Assembly: GCF_017873215.1 (NCBI RefSeq)
Contig: NZ_JAGGKA010000002.1
Location: 1-64,000, forward strand
Length of the DNA: 64,000 nt
Source of the DNA: Clostridium tetanomorphum
GTDB lineage: Bacteria > Bacillota > Clostridia > Clostridiales > Clostridiaceae
Direction: 5' to 3'
Part shown: in pieces, positions 8,549 to 17,703 of the stretch
How positions within the stretch are numbered: position 1 is the stretch's first letter
How the letters are laid out: every line of letters begins with the position of its first letter
The notes under the pieces: model-generated
What the model was told of the DNA's origin: nothing
The model's input: the letters and a program-made list of their open reading frames with translations, nothing else
The model's database searches: none
Made by a program: the position numbers and the translations under genes

Positions 8549-10413
8549 TGAATTTTAAAGAATTTGCCATTAAAAATGTGCATAGAAATATAAAAGCATA
8601 TTTTGCTTATTTTTTAAGTAGCAGCATATCAGCAGCATTATTATTTTCTTTTACTATGATCATATTTCATCCCAATTTTATCACAGTCAACTTGCCTCAG
8701 TATTTAATAAAAGCACTTAATATGACAACAGTAATTGCATATTTATTTTTATTTTTCTTTGTGTTCTATTCAGTAAGTGTATTTTTAAAAAGTAGATATA
8801 AAGAATTTGGTATACTTTATATTATAGGTTCATCAAAAAGACAAATACAAAGAATGATAAGCATTGAAAATATAATAATTAGTTCATTATCTGCAGTGGT
8901 AGGAATAATACTAGGAATAGTTTTTTCAAAAATACTTTTAGCTGCCAACGGTAAGCTATTAGGGCTTAATGCATTAGTATTTTATATTCCAATTAAAGCT
9001 ATGATTATTACCTTTAATGCATTTTTAATACTAGGAATAGTAAATTCAATATTTTGTTCATTTATTATAAAAGAAGATATGGTTTTAAGATTACTTAAAG
9101 GAACCAAAAAGCCTAAAACTGAACCTAAAGCATCTACTATCCTTGCTATTATATGTATAGTATTGTTGACAATAGGATATTATTTATCAATTACATCAAG
9201 TATAAAAACGATAGCCTATAGAATAATACCTGTAACCATAATGGTAGTTGTAGCAACGTATTTATTATTTTCACAATTAAGTGTATTTATAATTAAGTTA
9301 CTTAAAAAAAATAGAAATTTATATATGAAAAAAACCTCAGTATTATGGATATCAAACTTACTATATAGGATAAAAGATAATACAAGAATGTTTTTTTTAA
9401 TTACTATAACCTCAACAGTAGCTCTTTCAGCAATAGGGTCAGTATATGCCTATTGGAGAGATAAGGAAGGTCAGATAAATAGAAATTTTCCTCAGGCATT
9501 TTTCTTTTCGGATGTGTATGATAATAAAAGCAAGGTTAGTTTTAAGGCTGAGTTTATAGAAAGATTATTAAAGAATGAAGAAATAAAGTATTCTAAGATC
9601 AATAACGAAATGAAATTTGTTATTCCTAATGGTGAAAAGGATAAAGTAGTTATAATTGGAGAAAACACTTATAAAAAATTGGCATTAGTATTATCTTTAG
9701 ATACAACTTCTTTTAATGAAAATGAGACTATAATAACCTCATCTTTAATTCAACATGAAAGAAAAAGTATTGTTTTAGATAATATGAAATTAAAGATCGT
9801 TAGAAAGATTGATAAGGGAGCACTTCCAACATTTTATGAAGAAGTATATGTAGTCAAAGAAGATGTATATGAGAAAATAAAGGGTATTAGATGTTACTTT
9901 GAAGCATTTAATGTAAAGAATTATAAAGATACACTAAGTATATGTAATAAGTATTATAATACATTTGAAGATGATGCAGAGAATGGTTATAGCAATAATT
10001 TTTTAAAAGCTAATATATTAGAATCTACAAAAATAGCTTATGGCGTAATTTTATTTAGTGCCATATTTATAGGACTTATTTTCTTTGTAACAACGGGAAG
10101 TTTTTTATATAATAAGTGTTATATGGATGTTATAGAGGATAAAAAGAAATATAAGCAGTTAAATAAAATAGGATTAACCTATAAGGAAATAAAGAAGATA
10201 TTAAATATTGAAATAGGAGTATTATTTTTATTTCCTTATATAATCGCTGTAATACACTTTTTCTTTGCCATTAGTGCATTAAAATACGCCTTTGGACTTG
10301 AAATAACTGTGGCAGCATTTCAAGTTATAGGAGGTATGTTAATTGCACAAATCATGTATTTTCTTATCATAAGAAAAAACTACTTATTAGAGATTAAAAG
10401 AAGTTTATTATAA
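8548..10413 (+). CDS. bceB: BceB-type FtsX-like permease
   Basis: A 621-residue permease with about ten transmembrane helices. An FtsX-like block near residues 55-170 is followed by two helix pairs, then a roughly 200-residue extracellular domain (about residues 305-505) typical of BceB permeases, and a C-terminal FtsX block. The large loop is where family members detect the antibiotic-target complex. It partners with the ATPase encoded immediately upstream and, by family precedent, forms a sensory complex with the two-helix kinase. No terminator is obvious at once after the stop. Confidence 0.92.
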   Translation: MNFKEFAIKNVHRNIKAYFAYFLSSSISAALLFSFTMIIFHPNFITVNLPQYLIKALNMTTVIAYLFLFFFVFYSVSVFLKSRYKEFGILYIIGSSKRQIQRMISIENIIISSLSAVVGIILGIVFSKILLAANGKLLGLNALVFYIPIKAMIITFNAFLILGIVNSIFCSFIIKEDMVLRLLKGTKKPKTEPKASTILAIICIVLLTIGYYLSITSSIKTIAYRIIPVTIMVVVATYLLFSQLSVFIIKLLKKNRNLYMKKTSVLWISNLLYRIKDNTRMFFLITITSTVALSAIGSVYAYWRDKEGQINRNFPQAFFFSDVYDNKSKVSFKAEFIERLLKNEEIKYSKINNEMKFVIPNGEKDKVVIIGENTYKKLALVLSLDTTSFNENETIITSSLIQHERKSIVLDNMKLKIVRKIDKGALPTFYEEVYVVKEDVYEKIKGIRCYFEAFNVKNYKDTLSICNKYYNTFEDDAENGYSNNFLKANILESTKIAYGVILFSAIFIGLIFFVTTGSFLYNKCYMDVIEDKKKYKQLNKIGLTYKEIKKILNIEIGVLFLFPYIIAVIHFFFAISALKYAFGLEITVAAFQVIGGMLIAQIMYFLIIRKNYLLEIKRSLL

Positions 10414-10419
10414 ATATGA

Positions 10420-10446
10420 ACATAATAAAAAAATATACATATAATA
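10420..10446 (+). promoter_or_regulatory. Possible sporulation sigma-K-type promoter
   Basis: AC (10420-10421), 16 bases, then CATATAATA (10438-10446) fits the AC-N16/17-CATANNNTA pattern of sigma-K promoters. It lies about 30 bases before the repeat-protein gene. In such AT-rich DNA a chance match is quite possible. Confidence 0.3.
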
Positions 10447-10476
10447 AACCGATGCAATATTTAATGAGAGGATAAT

Positions 10477-11247
10477 ATGAATAGAGATTATGAATTCACA
10501 GACTTTATACCTTTTCAGTGCCCTATGATTTGTCCAATGATGATGTATAGGATGGAGGAAGAAGATGAGGAAAGAAAAACTAAACCACCAATGCAACCGA
10601 TGAAACAACCAATGCCAATGCCAAAACCTCAGCCAATGCCACCACCACAACCTAAACCTCAGCCAATGCCACAACCTACTCCACAAGTAACACCACAACC
10701 AAAGCCAGAGACAACTATACAACAATTAAAAATACAACCTAGTATAGAACCGCAGAATGTGAATTTAAAAATACATCCAAGCATGGAACCAGAAAATATG
10801 AATTTAAATATACACCCTAATATGGAACCACAAAATATAGAATTAAGTATACAACCTAAGATGGAAGCAACAAAAATGGAATTAGATATAGAACCAAAGA
10901 TACAAACAAAGATGGAGCCAAGCAATATGGAATTGAATATAGAGCCTAAAATGGCACCAGTAGTAACTGAGCCAATAAAACTTCAATTAAAAATAGAACC
11001 AAAGATGGAGACGGCAAAAATGCAATTAAATATACAACCAGTAATACAGCCAGTACATCAACCGATAATGATGCAGCAACCAATGATGAAGCCTACAATG
11101 CCATATCCAATGATGGCATATCCAATGGCTAAGTATCCATGCCATATGATGATGAATCCAGCTGCAATGCAACAGTGGTCAATGTATCCAGGTGTATTTT
11201 GCCCGATGATGAATCCAATGGAAACGGAAGATATGTGTAACTATTAG
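10477..11247 (+). CDS. Pro/Met/Gln-rich repeat protein, possible spore-coat or surface-layer component
   Basis: A 256-residue protein with no signal peptide. The N-terminus has a PFQCPMICPMMMYR cluster; residues 30-80 are Pro/Gln/Met low complexity; residues 85-184 are seven degenerate repeats of about 13 residues; the C-terminus is Met/Pro/Tyr-rich with Cys (YPCHMMMNPAAMQQW, GVFCPMMNP). Composition of this type, with scattered Cys and a possible sigma-K-like promoter, recalls spore-coat proteins. It starts 63 bases after the bceB stop behind GAGAGGAT and ends at a clear terminator. I do not recognise a named family; the function is unknown. Confidence 0.75.
   Translation: MNRDYEFTDFIPFQCPMICPMMMYRMEEEDEERKTKPPMQPMKQPMPMPKPQPMPPPQPKPQPMPQPTPQVTPQPKPETTIQQLKIQPSIEPQNVNLKIHPSMEPENMNLNIHPNMEPQNIELSIQPKMEATKMELDIEPKIQTKMEPSNMELNIEPKMAPVVTEPIKLQLKIEPKMETAKMQLNIQPVIQPVHQPIMMQQPMMKPTMPYPMMAYPMAKYPCHMMMNPAAMQQWSMYPGVFCPMMNPMETEDMCNY
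10729..11028 (+). repeat. Seven in-frame repeats of a 13-residue unit
   Basis: The unit reads x-I-x-P-x-M-E-P-x-N-M-x-L, for example KIHPSMEPENMNL and NIHPNMEPQNIEL. Units one to four and seven are exactly 13 residues (39 bp); units five and six carry insertions of four and five residues. The alternating hydrophobic positions (I, M, M/I, L) suggest a regular beta-type or polyproline-like structure. Confidence 0.85.
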
Positions 11248-11347
11248 ATAATTTTATTTTAGGAATGTAAACATATTATAATTCATATATTATTAGTAAG
11301 CTCATTTATAAAATTAAAAAGTAAAATAAATATTAATAATAATATTT

Positions 11348-11380
11348 AAAATCACCATGAAATCTACATGGTGATTTTTT
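11348..11380 (+). terminator. Intrinsic terminator after the repeat protein
   Basis: ATCACCATG (11351-11359) pairs perfectly with CATGGTGAT (11367-11375), followed by a T run. Flanking AAA/TTT extends the stem, so it may work on both strands. Confidence 0.85.
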
Positions 11381-11522
11381 GTCCCTACTATAAAATAGCT
11401 TAATAATGAAAGTATATTATTTATACTAAAATAGAATAGTGGTATATAATGATATTATTAAAAAAAGAGAATATATATTTAAATTATAATAGTTTATATA
11501 ATTATTTTAGGGGTGTGAAAAA

Positions 11523-11765
11523 ATGAATAAGATAATTGGAATATTGGCGCATGTAGATGCTGGTAAAACTACATTTGCTGAGCAAATATTGTATCATACA
11601 AAGACTATTAAAAATAGAGGAAGAGTTGATTATAAAAACTCTTTTTTAGATAGCCATAATATAGAAAAACAAAGAGGAATTACAGTGTTTTCAGATCAGG
11701 CTATTTTTCAGTATAAATCTTCAACCTATTATTTAATAGATACTCCTGGACAATATTCTTATTAG
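11523..11765 (+). pseudogene. N-terminal fragment of a TetM/EF-G-like translational GTPase
   Basis: Eighty codons encode only the start of a ribosomal-protection-type GTPase: P-loop AHVDAGKTT, switch region with RGIT, and the G3 motif DTPG. The family would continue with His-Val-Asp after DTPG and run to about 640 residues; here the reading changes to QYSY and stops. The ribosome site AGGGGTG and the start are intact, so a short peptide might still be made, but the G4/G5 motifs and all other domains are missing. It was probably cut by the deletion or insertion events that shaped the following 4 kb. Confidence 0.8.
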
Positions 11766-11946
11766 TTTATAGAAAAATAAAAATAATATAAATTATATAT
11801 TGTCTAATGATTATTAATAGAAGGATAAAGTATTTCTACAATGCTAGGCAAATGTTATAGAAAATATATGTTTTGAATGATATAGTATATTTTTTATATA
11901 TGAATTTAGATGAATTTGGATTAAATATTCGGATAAGGGGACTGAG

Positions 11947-12120
11947 ATGATAAAATATATAGCAATAGAGATACCTATAAGAAGTTTTAAAGGAATATAT
12001 TCAGTACGAACTAATGAAATATTAATAGTTCAATATGATGATTTAAATAAAGAAGTTTGGATACCTAGTTCTTTAACAAATTTTATTTATCATAAATACA
12101 AAGATGAAAGTAGTTTGTAA
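11947..12120 (+). CDS. Small hypothetical protein (57 aa)
   Basis: An open frame starting MIKYIAIEIPIRSFKG and ending YHKYKDESSL, with AAGGGG placed seven bases before the ATG. It has no signal peptide, membrane helix or Cys motif. It lies between the truncated GTPase and the broken integrase, so it may be cargo or an accessory gene of a decayed integrative element. No family recognised. Confidence 0.45.
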   Translation: MIKYIAIEIPIRSFKGIYSVRTNEILIVQYDDLNKEVWIPSSLTNFIYHKYKDESSL

Positions 12121-12210
12121 CATATGTGTCTTTATAAATTATGTAAATAATCAGATAGTTTTAGGTGGAGACAAAATTTTGAATAATTAAAAGATAGTGG
12201 ATTATATGGG

Positions 12211-13060
12211 ATGAATTATTATCATTTCGCTAAATATATAAATTATATTTCAAACAAGAGAGGTCTTGGTAATAGTTACAACATTGTAAAACAAAAAGAA
12301 AAATATTTATTTAAATTTTATAGATTTTTGTATAGTAGAGGCATAACATCGGAAGCTGCTAAAATAAATATGAAATTTGTACCTAGTAGCGAACCTAATA
12401 GTAGAGGACATTATATCGAGATGTCACCATTTGAAGATAACAGCGAAATCACTATTGCGTACCCATCAAAAAGAAAAATTCCAAGAAGAATATTAAAAGA
12501 TATGGAAGTGGATGTTTGGAATAGATTTTTGGAGTTTACAGAAGAACATTATCCTAATATAGTTTTAGGAGTTGCTCTCCAATTTATGAGGGGATTAAGA
12601 CTAGGAGAAGTAGTTAATCTTGTAATCAGTGCAGTAACCTTATGTAGGGAGCAGCGATATATGAAAGTAGATATAATGGACAGACAAGATTAACTATTTG
12701 GAGATAGAGATATCAAAATGATAAAATCACAAAACAAAAAGATAAGATTTGACCAACCAGGTTTCGATCTTAATGGTGAACTATTTGAAATGTATGAAAG
12801 ATATTTGAAGAGACTTGCCAATAATCCTAAGATAACTAACCGTAATGCACCTTTAGTAAATTTTTTTGGGAAACCAATGACTGGAGAATCCTATTCGAGA
12901 TACTTTACTAATTTAAAAAATTATTTTATTAAATATATAAATAGTGAAGGCTATATTACTGTGGCTAATGATTTAATTGAACATGACTGGAATACACATA
13001 TAGGAAGACATGTATTTACAAACTATCTTATAAAAATAGGAGCAGTAAATGATGCTACTA
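12211..13060 (+). pseudogene. Tyrosine recombinase/integrase, broken by an in-frame stop and truncated
   Basis: The N-terminal part contains a SAM-like DNA-binding domain and the first catalytic Arg region (LQFMRGLRLGEVVNL). After DIMDRQD a TAA at 12691-12693 interrupts the frame, yet the same frame continues as LFGDRDIKMIKSQNKKIRF through to the second catalytic box HDWNTHIGRHVFTNYL, so this is a nonsense change rather than a frameshift. At about 13060 the sequence runs into the end of an IS3-type element on the other strand, and the C-terminal part with the catalytic Tyr is gone. Two shorter proteins could be translated, neither functional. Confidence 0.8.
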
Positions 13061-13690
13061 TGTATTCTTTTTCTGTTATACCAAGCCTCTATATATTCAA
13101 ATATTGCTAACCTGGCAGTATTAAAATTAAAATACTTAATAAGATGGACTTCCTCCTTTTTTAAAGAGGCATGAAAAGATTCAATGCAAGCATTATCGTA
13201 GGGGCAACCTTTTGAACTGAAGGAATGGGTAATTAATTTAGTGCTGTCTATGTACTTCTTAAAAGCGGAGCTTGTGTATTGACATCTTAAATCACTATGT
13301 AAAATTAAAGCTTTAATTGGTTTCTGAAGTCTTACGGCGTTTTGAGGTATCAATAAAACTTAGATATAGAATATCCAATCATCTTTAATTGTATCGATAT
13401 AAGTGATGTCTGTTACCTACTTTTCGTTGATAGTAGTTGCTTCAAAGTTTCTTCATTAAACGTTGAGTTCTCTTTAAACTAATAGTTATACCTAATGCTT
13501 TTAGCGATTTTTATTCACTTTGTGAATATTTATGATTTCTTTTTCTATCTTTTTATTTTCTAATTTTCGATTGCTTGGCTTCTTATTTAAATACTTATAA
13601 TAAGAACTCTTAGATACCTTTAAAACTTTACACATGAGCTTAATATTATGATATTTTTTGTTGTTAGTAATGAAATCAAATACAGTAGTT
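13053..13690 (-). pseudogene. IS3-family transposase OrfB remnant
   Basis: Reading the minus strand, a DDE-type (rve) C-terminal part is clear: LHSDLRCQYTSSAFKKYID, SKGCPYDNACIESFHASLK and EYIEAWYNRKRIHSS. The N-terminal part near 13560-13670 (IKLMCKVLKVSKSSYYKYL) is recognisable but separated by deletions and frame changes. The usual continuation after RIHSS is replaced by integrase sequence, so this end of the insertion sequence is missing or cut. Confidence 0.75.
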
Positions 13691-13892
13691 ATTTCCTTGC
13701 GAATATGCCCATAGCTTTTTTTAATATTTCGATTTCCTCTTCAAGCTTTGCATTTTTCTTTATCCAGCCAATTATTGTTGATTTTGATACGGCATATTCA
13801 CTACTTAACTCTGCTAGGCTCTTTCCAGAGTTATAAAGCTCTACTATTGTATTTTTGAATTCTTCTGTATATTGTTTTTGACCTCTTGCCAT
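13689..13892 (-). pseudogene. IS3-family transposase OrfA (HTH) of a decayed element
   Basis: Sixty-seven residues starting MARGQKQYTEEFKNTIVELY with a helix-turn-helix (SLAELSSEYAVSKSTIIGW) and a leucine-zipper-like end (KLEEEIEILKKAMGIF). AAGGAAG lies ahead of the ATG at 13892. OrfA itself looks intact, but OrfB, with which it is normally joined by frameshifting, is destroyed, so the element cannot move on its own. Confidence 0.75.
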
Positions 13893-14057
13893 TATAAACA
13901 CTTCCTTCTCTTTCTTATATTTTAAAGTGTTTGGCTTTCTGTTTCTACAATATTATACTAACACCATCTAGTGTTAACGGTATAGGGGGAATAAAGTTGG
14001 GTTCTCCCGATGAATACCTTGTGGAAGCTAATTTGGGTGAGGTAAGATATACCAGCA

Positions 14058-15631
14058 TTAAATTTTAAAGAGTGCCCTTTGCCTAAGAAGATCAAAATTA
14101 GCCCTGCCATACATCATATGTTTTACATTCTTAAGTCTATTAGCATGTCCTTCTAAAACTGCATTAGTATATTCATGGTTTAATCTATTGCTTACAGCTA
14201 CAACATCCTTTTTAAGGCTCTGTGCAAATTTTTTAATGTGAGTTATCTCTGATTTTATATTGTTGTCTATCCAATAAACTAATGACCTAGAGTCTTTATT
14301 TAAAATTATATCTCTAAAACTCTGAATAGATTGATATGTCTTGCTTAATTGTAATGATGACTGAACTATTTCATTTAGAATCAACTGATTTTTTTCCGTA
14401 AGTTCATTATAATTTCTCCAAAATATATTATACAATCTTTCTCTTTTAATAAGTTTTGAAGCAGAGTTTGTCTTATTCTTGTTATTTGACAATACTTTTG
14501 CTTTCTTTAATTTTGATAGATATGTCCTAAATAAGCTTTCACAGCCAATATATCCACTTTCTCGAATATTAACAAGAATATCTTTAGAACTTATTCCTGC
14601 TAGGAAAAGTTCATCAATTTTTTTTATATATTTATCTAGGATACCTCCCCTAGATTTTGCGGAACTATAAGTAGGCTCTGACCTTCTTAAATATCTATGT
14701 ATGGTCTTTTTACTAATACGCGACATTACTGAAATTTTTTTCTGTTTAACGCCTGAGGTATAGAATCTCTTTGTTTCTTCAATAAGCTCCCCATGTTCTT
14801 ATTCATGCAAGTTTGCCTTTACAGGTCCTGCTGTTTAGGCTTTATGTTGCTTATGATTTCCTCTTTATCTTTTTGTGTATTTTCAATAGTAATACAATTA
14901 GTGTATTGAGATTGCAGTATTGAATTTAAGGTGTCACCTATATTCTTAAGTAAGTGCCATTTGTCAGCTATTTGTATTGCCGAAGGCAGTATATCATAAA
15001 CTACTTTTGAATATGTATTTGCCCTATCTCTAGTAATCAACTCAATACCTTTACAGTCATTTAGCTAATCAGCCAATGTTTTAGTAGTTCTATCCTTTAG
15101 CAATTCTATAGTCCAATGTGTTTTTAGATTACAAATTAAAGTTCCATAAGTTAAACCATTACGGAAAGCTCAATTATCAATGCCTATGTGCTTAAAATCT
15201 GATTTAATTTCTATCTGTTCTTTCCTAATTATTCTAATAAATGTATCAGAACTTAACTGATGAAAAATATATTTCAAAATTCGAGATGCCGCTTCGCTGC
15301 TTAAAGAAAAGGCAAATTTAACGAGAGCTTCATTTAGTCTCTCGGTTCTTCTTGAATAAGATTTTATAAGAGTTTCAAATCTTTCTGTAAAAATACTTCT
15401 AGTACATGATGAGTTATCGCAGAAAAACTTTCTAGATAATAATTTAATTGTAACTGTTTTCCCAAATACCATTAAATCCTGTAGTGTTCTAATATATCTA
15501 CTGTGGATTCTTTCTGACTTAGCACCACACTCTGGACAGAGAGATGATTTGCTTCTACATCTCATATTAATATCCTCTACTTCCATGCCATCAATCATAA
15601 ACTCTTTTGGAAAAAACGAGCTAAAATTCAT
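14058..15631 (-). pseudogene. ISL3-family transposase with several nonsense changes
   Basis: Reading leftward from the ATG at 15631 there is an N-terminal zinc finger (LCPECGAKSERIHSRYIRTLQD), then the DDE region (HIGIDN, ITRDRANTYSKVVYDILP, QIADKWHLLKNI) and an intact C-terminus (NAVLEGHANRLKNVKHMMYG). Two stops fall where the family has Trp: TGA after HIGIDN, and TAG after TLAD; both fit a single G-to-A change of TGG. A further stop or frame change occurs near 14820. The element is therefore an old, inactive copy that has decayed by point mutation rather than by deletion. Terminal inverted repeats were not located. Confidence 0.85.
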
Positions 15632-16185
15632 AGTTCAATCCTTTCTATAATAGTTTGTTCTTATTATATCAGGTGGGTACACTATTTATCTCTGATATAT
15701 ATATGAAGTACTGGTATTCTAAATATTAAGATTTAAGAGTTTTTACCAAAATTCACTTCACAATCTACACCAGAAGTATAAATTCGACATATAAAAGTTT
15801 ATAAAGATATTTTAGAATTTCTATTTCACAAAATATAATAATAATATTTAAAAATATAAGTAAGTATTAATAAAAATGTGAGATAAATGTTATGAATGTG
15901 AAGTGTCATATGAAAATCTTCAAGTTAATACATGTAAATAATATGAAAATATGTGAATAACATGTAGTATAAAAAAGTAAAATTACAATAAATCATGGTG
16001 AAAAAATATAGTTAATTGGAATATTATAGTAAAGTGTGAATAATTATGATGATATTTGTATGATAAAAATAATTGACTTATCATAAATTGTCTGATAGTA
16101 TTGTTTCTGCAAACTTGTGGTAAGTAATGTAATACTATGTTTTTTTTATAAAAAACATATTGATTTTTAAAAATATAATTAATAA
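15632..16185. other. AT-rich intergenic region leading to the small secreted protein
   Basis: No gene-like frame is visible in these 554 bases. The left part probably contains the ISL3 element end; the right part holds the promoter at 16073-16101 and a T-rich/A-rich hairpin (ATGTTTTTT near 16137 with AAAAAACAT) in the leader of the downstream gene. Confidence 0.5.
16073..16101 (+). promoter_or_regulatory. Sigma-A-type promoter for the small secreted protein
   Basis: TTGACT (16073-16078), 17-base spacer, TAGTAT (16096-16101). Transcription would begin about 80 bases before the gene and run through the T/A hairpin. Confidence 0.55.
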
Positions 16186-16596
16186 ATGAAATTTAAAAAA
16201 AATGCTGCAATAGCAGTATTATGTGTGTTAGGAATAGCCATGATTTCTAAAATTGCTTATGCAAAAGGATCTGTAGGATACAATTTTTCATTACCTACAT
16301 ATGGATCACGTTTCACAGATTCGGTGACTAAAGATGGTCGAAGCTCCGAAGCTTGTAATGAAGCAACTTATATAGGCTGGTCAGGTTCAACTATTAATTG
16401 TTGGGTAAAAAGCCAAGAAACCGGTGGCCGACTAACTAGTGAAGCTAGTTACACTGGTACAGGCAATGTTCGCATGTATTATGGTGGAAATCTTGGTTCA
16501 GAGTACTATGGACATTCAGTATCCATGGGAATGAAAACTTCACCGGGTACATTACATCCATGCGATGCTATAGGGAAGTTCCATTCAAATTATTAA
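16186..16596 (+). CDS. Small secreted protein, DUF2712/bacteriocin-like
   Basis: A 136-residue precursor with a clear signal peptide (MKFKKNAAIAVLCVLGIAM ... IAYA), likely cut after AYA at residue 26 to give a mature protein of about 110 residues. The mature part is rich in Gly, Ser, Thr and Tyr with three Cys (SSEACNE, TINCWVK, LHPCDA). The style resembles DUF2712-type or lactococcin-972-like secreted proteins that sit beside ABC permeases, which is what follows here; the assignment is only a resemblance. The ribosome site is poor. A signalling, toxin or cell-envelope role cannot be told apart from sequence alone. Confidence 0.6.
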   Translation: MKFKKNAAIAVLCVLGIAMISKIAYAKGSVGYNFSLPTYGSRFTDSVTKDGRSSEACNEATYIGWSGSTINCWVKSQETGGRLTSEASYTGTGNVRMYYGGNLGSEYYGHSVSMGMKTSPGTLHPCDAIGKFHSNY

Positions 16597-16630
16597 ACTA
16601 AAACTCTAAAGACTATAATTATCACATTTC

Positions 16631-16656
16631 TTAAAAAACTATTATAGGTTTTTAAA
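16631..16656 (+). terminator. Weak terminator-like hairpin after the secreted protein
   Basis: TTAAAAAAC (16631-16639) pairs with GTTTTTAA (16648-16655), but the stem is almost all A/T. It may only reduce read-through to the ABC genes. Confidence 0.35.
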
Positions 16657-16818
16657 CTTAAACTTTATTTATTCATAAACTTAATATTTTCAATAATGTT
16701 GAATTCCCAATGGTTTACAAAATGTTTTTTACAATAATTTTCTTTAATGAGTTAAGGTTTGAGATTAAAATCTTACAAATAATGATTTAAACAAATACTT
16801 GGTTTTTATAGTTCAAGA

Positions 16819-16857
16819 TAGGTGTACAAGCTCAGATTTATTTTGGCTTGTATACCT
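16819..16857 (+). promoter_or_regulatory. Long inverted repeat in the leader of the ABC operon
   Basis: TAGGTGTACAAGC (16819-16831) pairs with GCTTGTATACCTA (16846-16858), one G-T pair, loop about 14 bases, ending 39 bases before the first permease start. There is no T run, so an operator or mRNA structure is more likely than a terminator. Confidence 0.5.
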
Positions 16858-16896
16858 AAAATTGTAAGTAGTATAACTTATAAGGAGGGTCTTTTT

Positions 16897-17703
16897 ATGA
16901 GAGCATATATAAAAAGTGAATTTAAAAGAGCTATAGGATCTAAGAATACATTAATTGCTTTTATACTAACAATATTCTCATTGTTAGTAGCTTATTTAGA
17001 CTTTATTCAATTTTTACAGTTTGGTTTTTACGGTTTAAAAAAAATATATGATGGAGTAGATATATTTATAAGAATAAGGTGCACTACTAGAGCTAGTACT
17101 CTTATTTTATTTGCGCCTTTATTAGCAACATTACCTTTTTCTAACTCTTATTTATTAGATAAGGAATCTGGATTTTTAAGGTTAATGTACTTAAAAATTG
17201 ATCAAAAAAAATATATTTGGATTAAAATTATTATTAATGCAGTAGTAAGTGGACTTGTTATTAGTTTAGCATCTTTTTTAATACTAGTTTTTTTAGTTGC
17301 ATTATATGGTATAAGAAACACTAATTTAAATGAGGTGCAGGGAGCATTTAGTTCCTTATTTTATCAGAATAAGTTTTTTTACTCTATGCTAATAATAATA
17401 ATTTCATTTATTTTTAGTGCAATATTTTCTACTCTAGCACTTGGGATATCTCCATGGATAAGAAATAGATATTTAACATTTATTTTTCCATTTTTCTTTT
17501 ACATAATCTCCGGAACAATTTTTGAATACATATTTCAAATTACTAAATTAAATAGATATTTTAGTCTTAATGCCATTAACTTATTTGATTTAAATCCAAT
17601 TGCATCAAAAGCAAATATTATTATTTATCAAGTTATTTTATTTTTGATAGGGATAAGTTTATTTTATTTTGGAGTGATGTATAAAGATGAAAAAAATATT
17701 TAG
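16897..17703 (+). CDS. ABC-2-type permease subunit 1
   Basis: A 268-residue membrane protein with about six helices. Although the frame is open from 16822, AAGGAGGG at 16882-16889 fits only the ATG at 16897 (MRAYIKSEFKRAIGSKN). The amphipathic N-terminus followed by a first helix and a cytoplasmic stretch is typical of ABC-2 exporters. It overlaps the second permease gene by 17 bases. Together with two more permeases and an ATPase it forms a transporter resembling LanFEG-type or related peptide-immunity exporters; the substrate is unknown, but the secreted protein upstream is the obvious candidate. Confidence 0.75.
   Translation: MRAYIKSEFKRAIGSKNTLIAFILTIFSLLVAYLDFIQFLQFGFYGLKKIYDGVDIFIRIRCTTRASTLILFAPLLATLPFSNSYLLDKESGFLRLMYLKIDQKKYIWIKIIINAVVSGLVISLASFLILVFLVALYGIRNTNLNEVQGAFSSLFYQNKFFYSMLIIIISFIFSAIFSTLALGISPWIRNRYLTFIFPFFFYIISGTIFEYIFQITKLNRYFSLNAINLFDLNPIASKANIIIYQVILFLIGISLFYFGVMYKDEKNI

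Larger units (their letters stand above)
13053..13960 (-). mobile_element. Degenerate IS3-family insertion sequence
   Basis: It comprises orfA and the orfB remnant on the minus strand. The left edge abuts the integrase fragment near 13060; the right edge lies somewhere past 13900 and could not be fixed because matching terminal inverted repeats were not found by eye. Confidence 0.6.

Noticed and set aside
10408-10925. Minus-strand Trp/His- and Cys/Ile-rich frames opposite the repeat protein
   Set aside because: Their repetitiveness is just the complement of the Pro/Met/Gln codon repeats on the plus strand.
12973-13060. Continuation of the IS3 transposase frame into the integrase fragment on the opposite strand
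   Set aside because: The last ~27 codons of that frame are antisense integrase sequence, not transposase.
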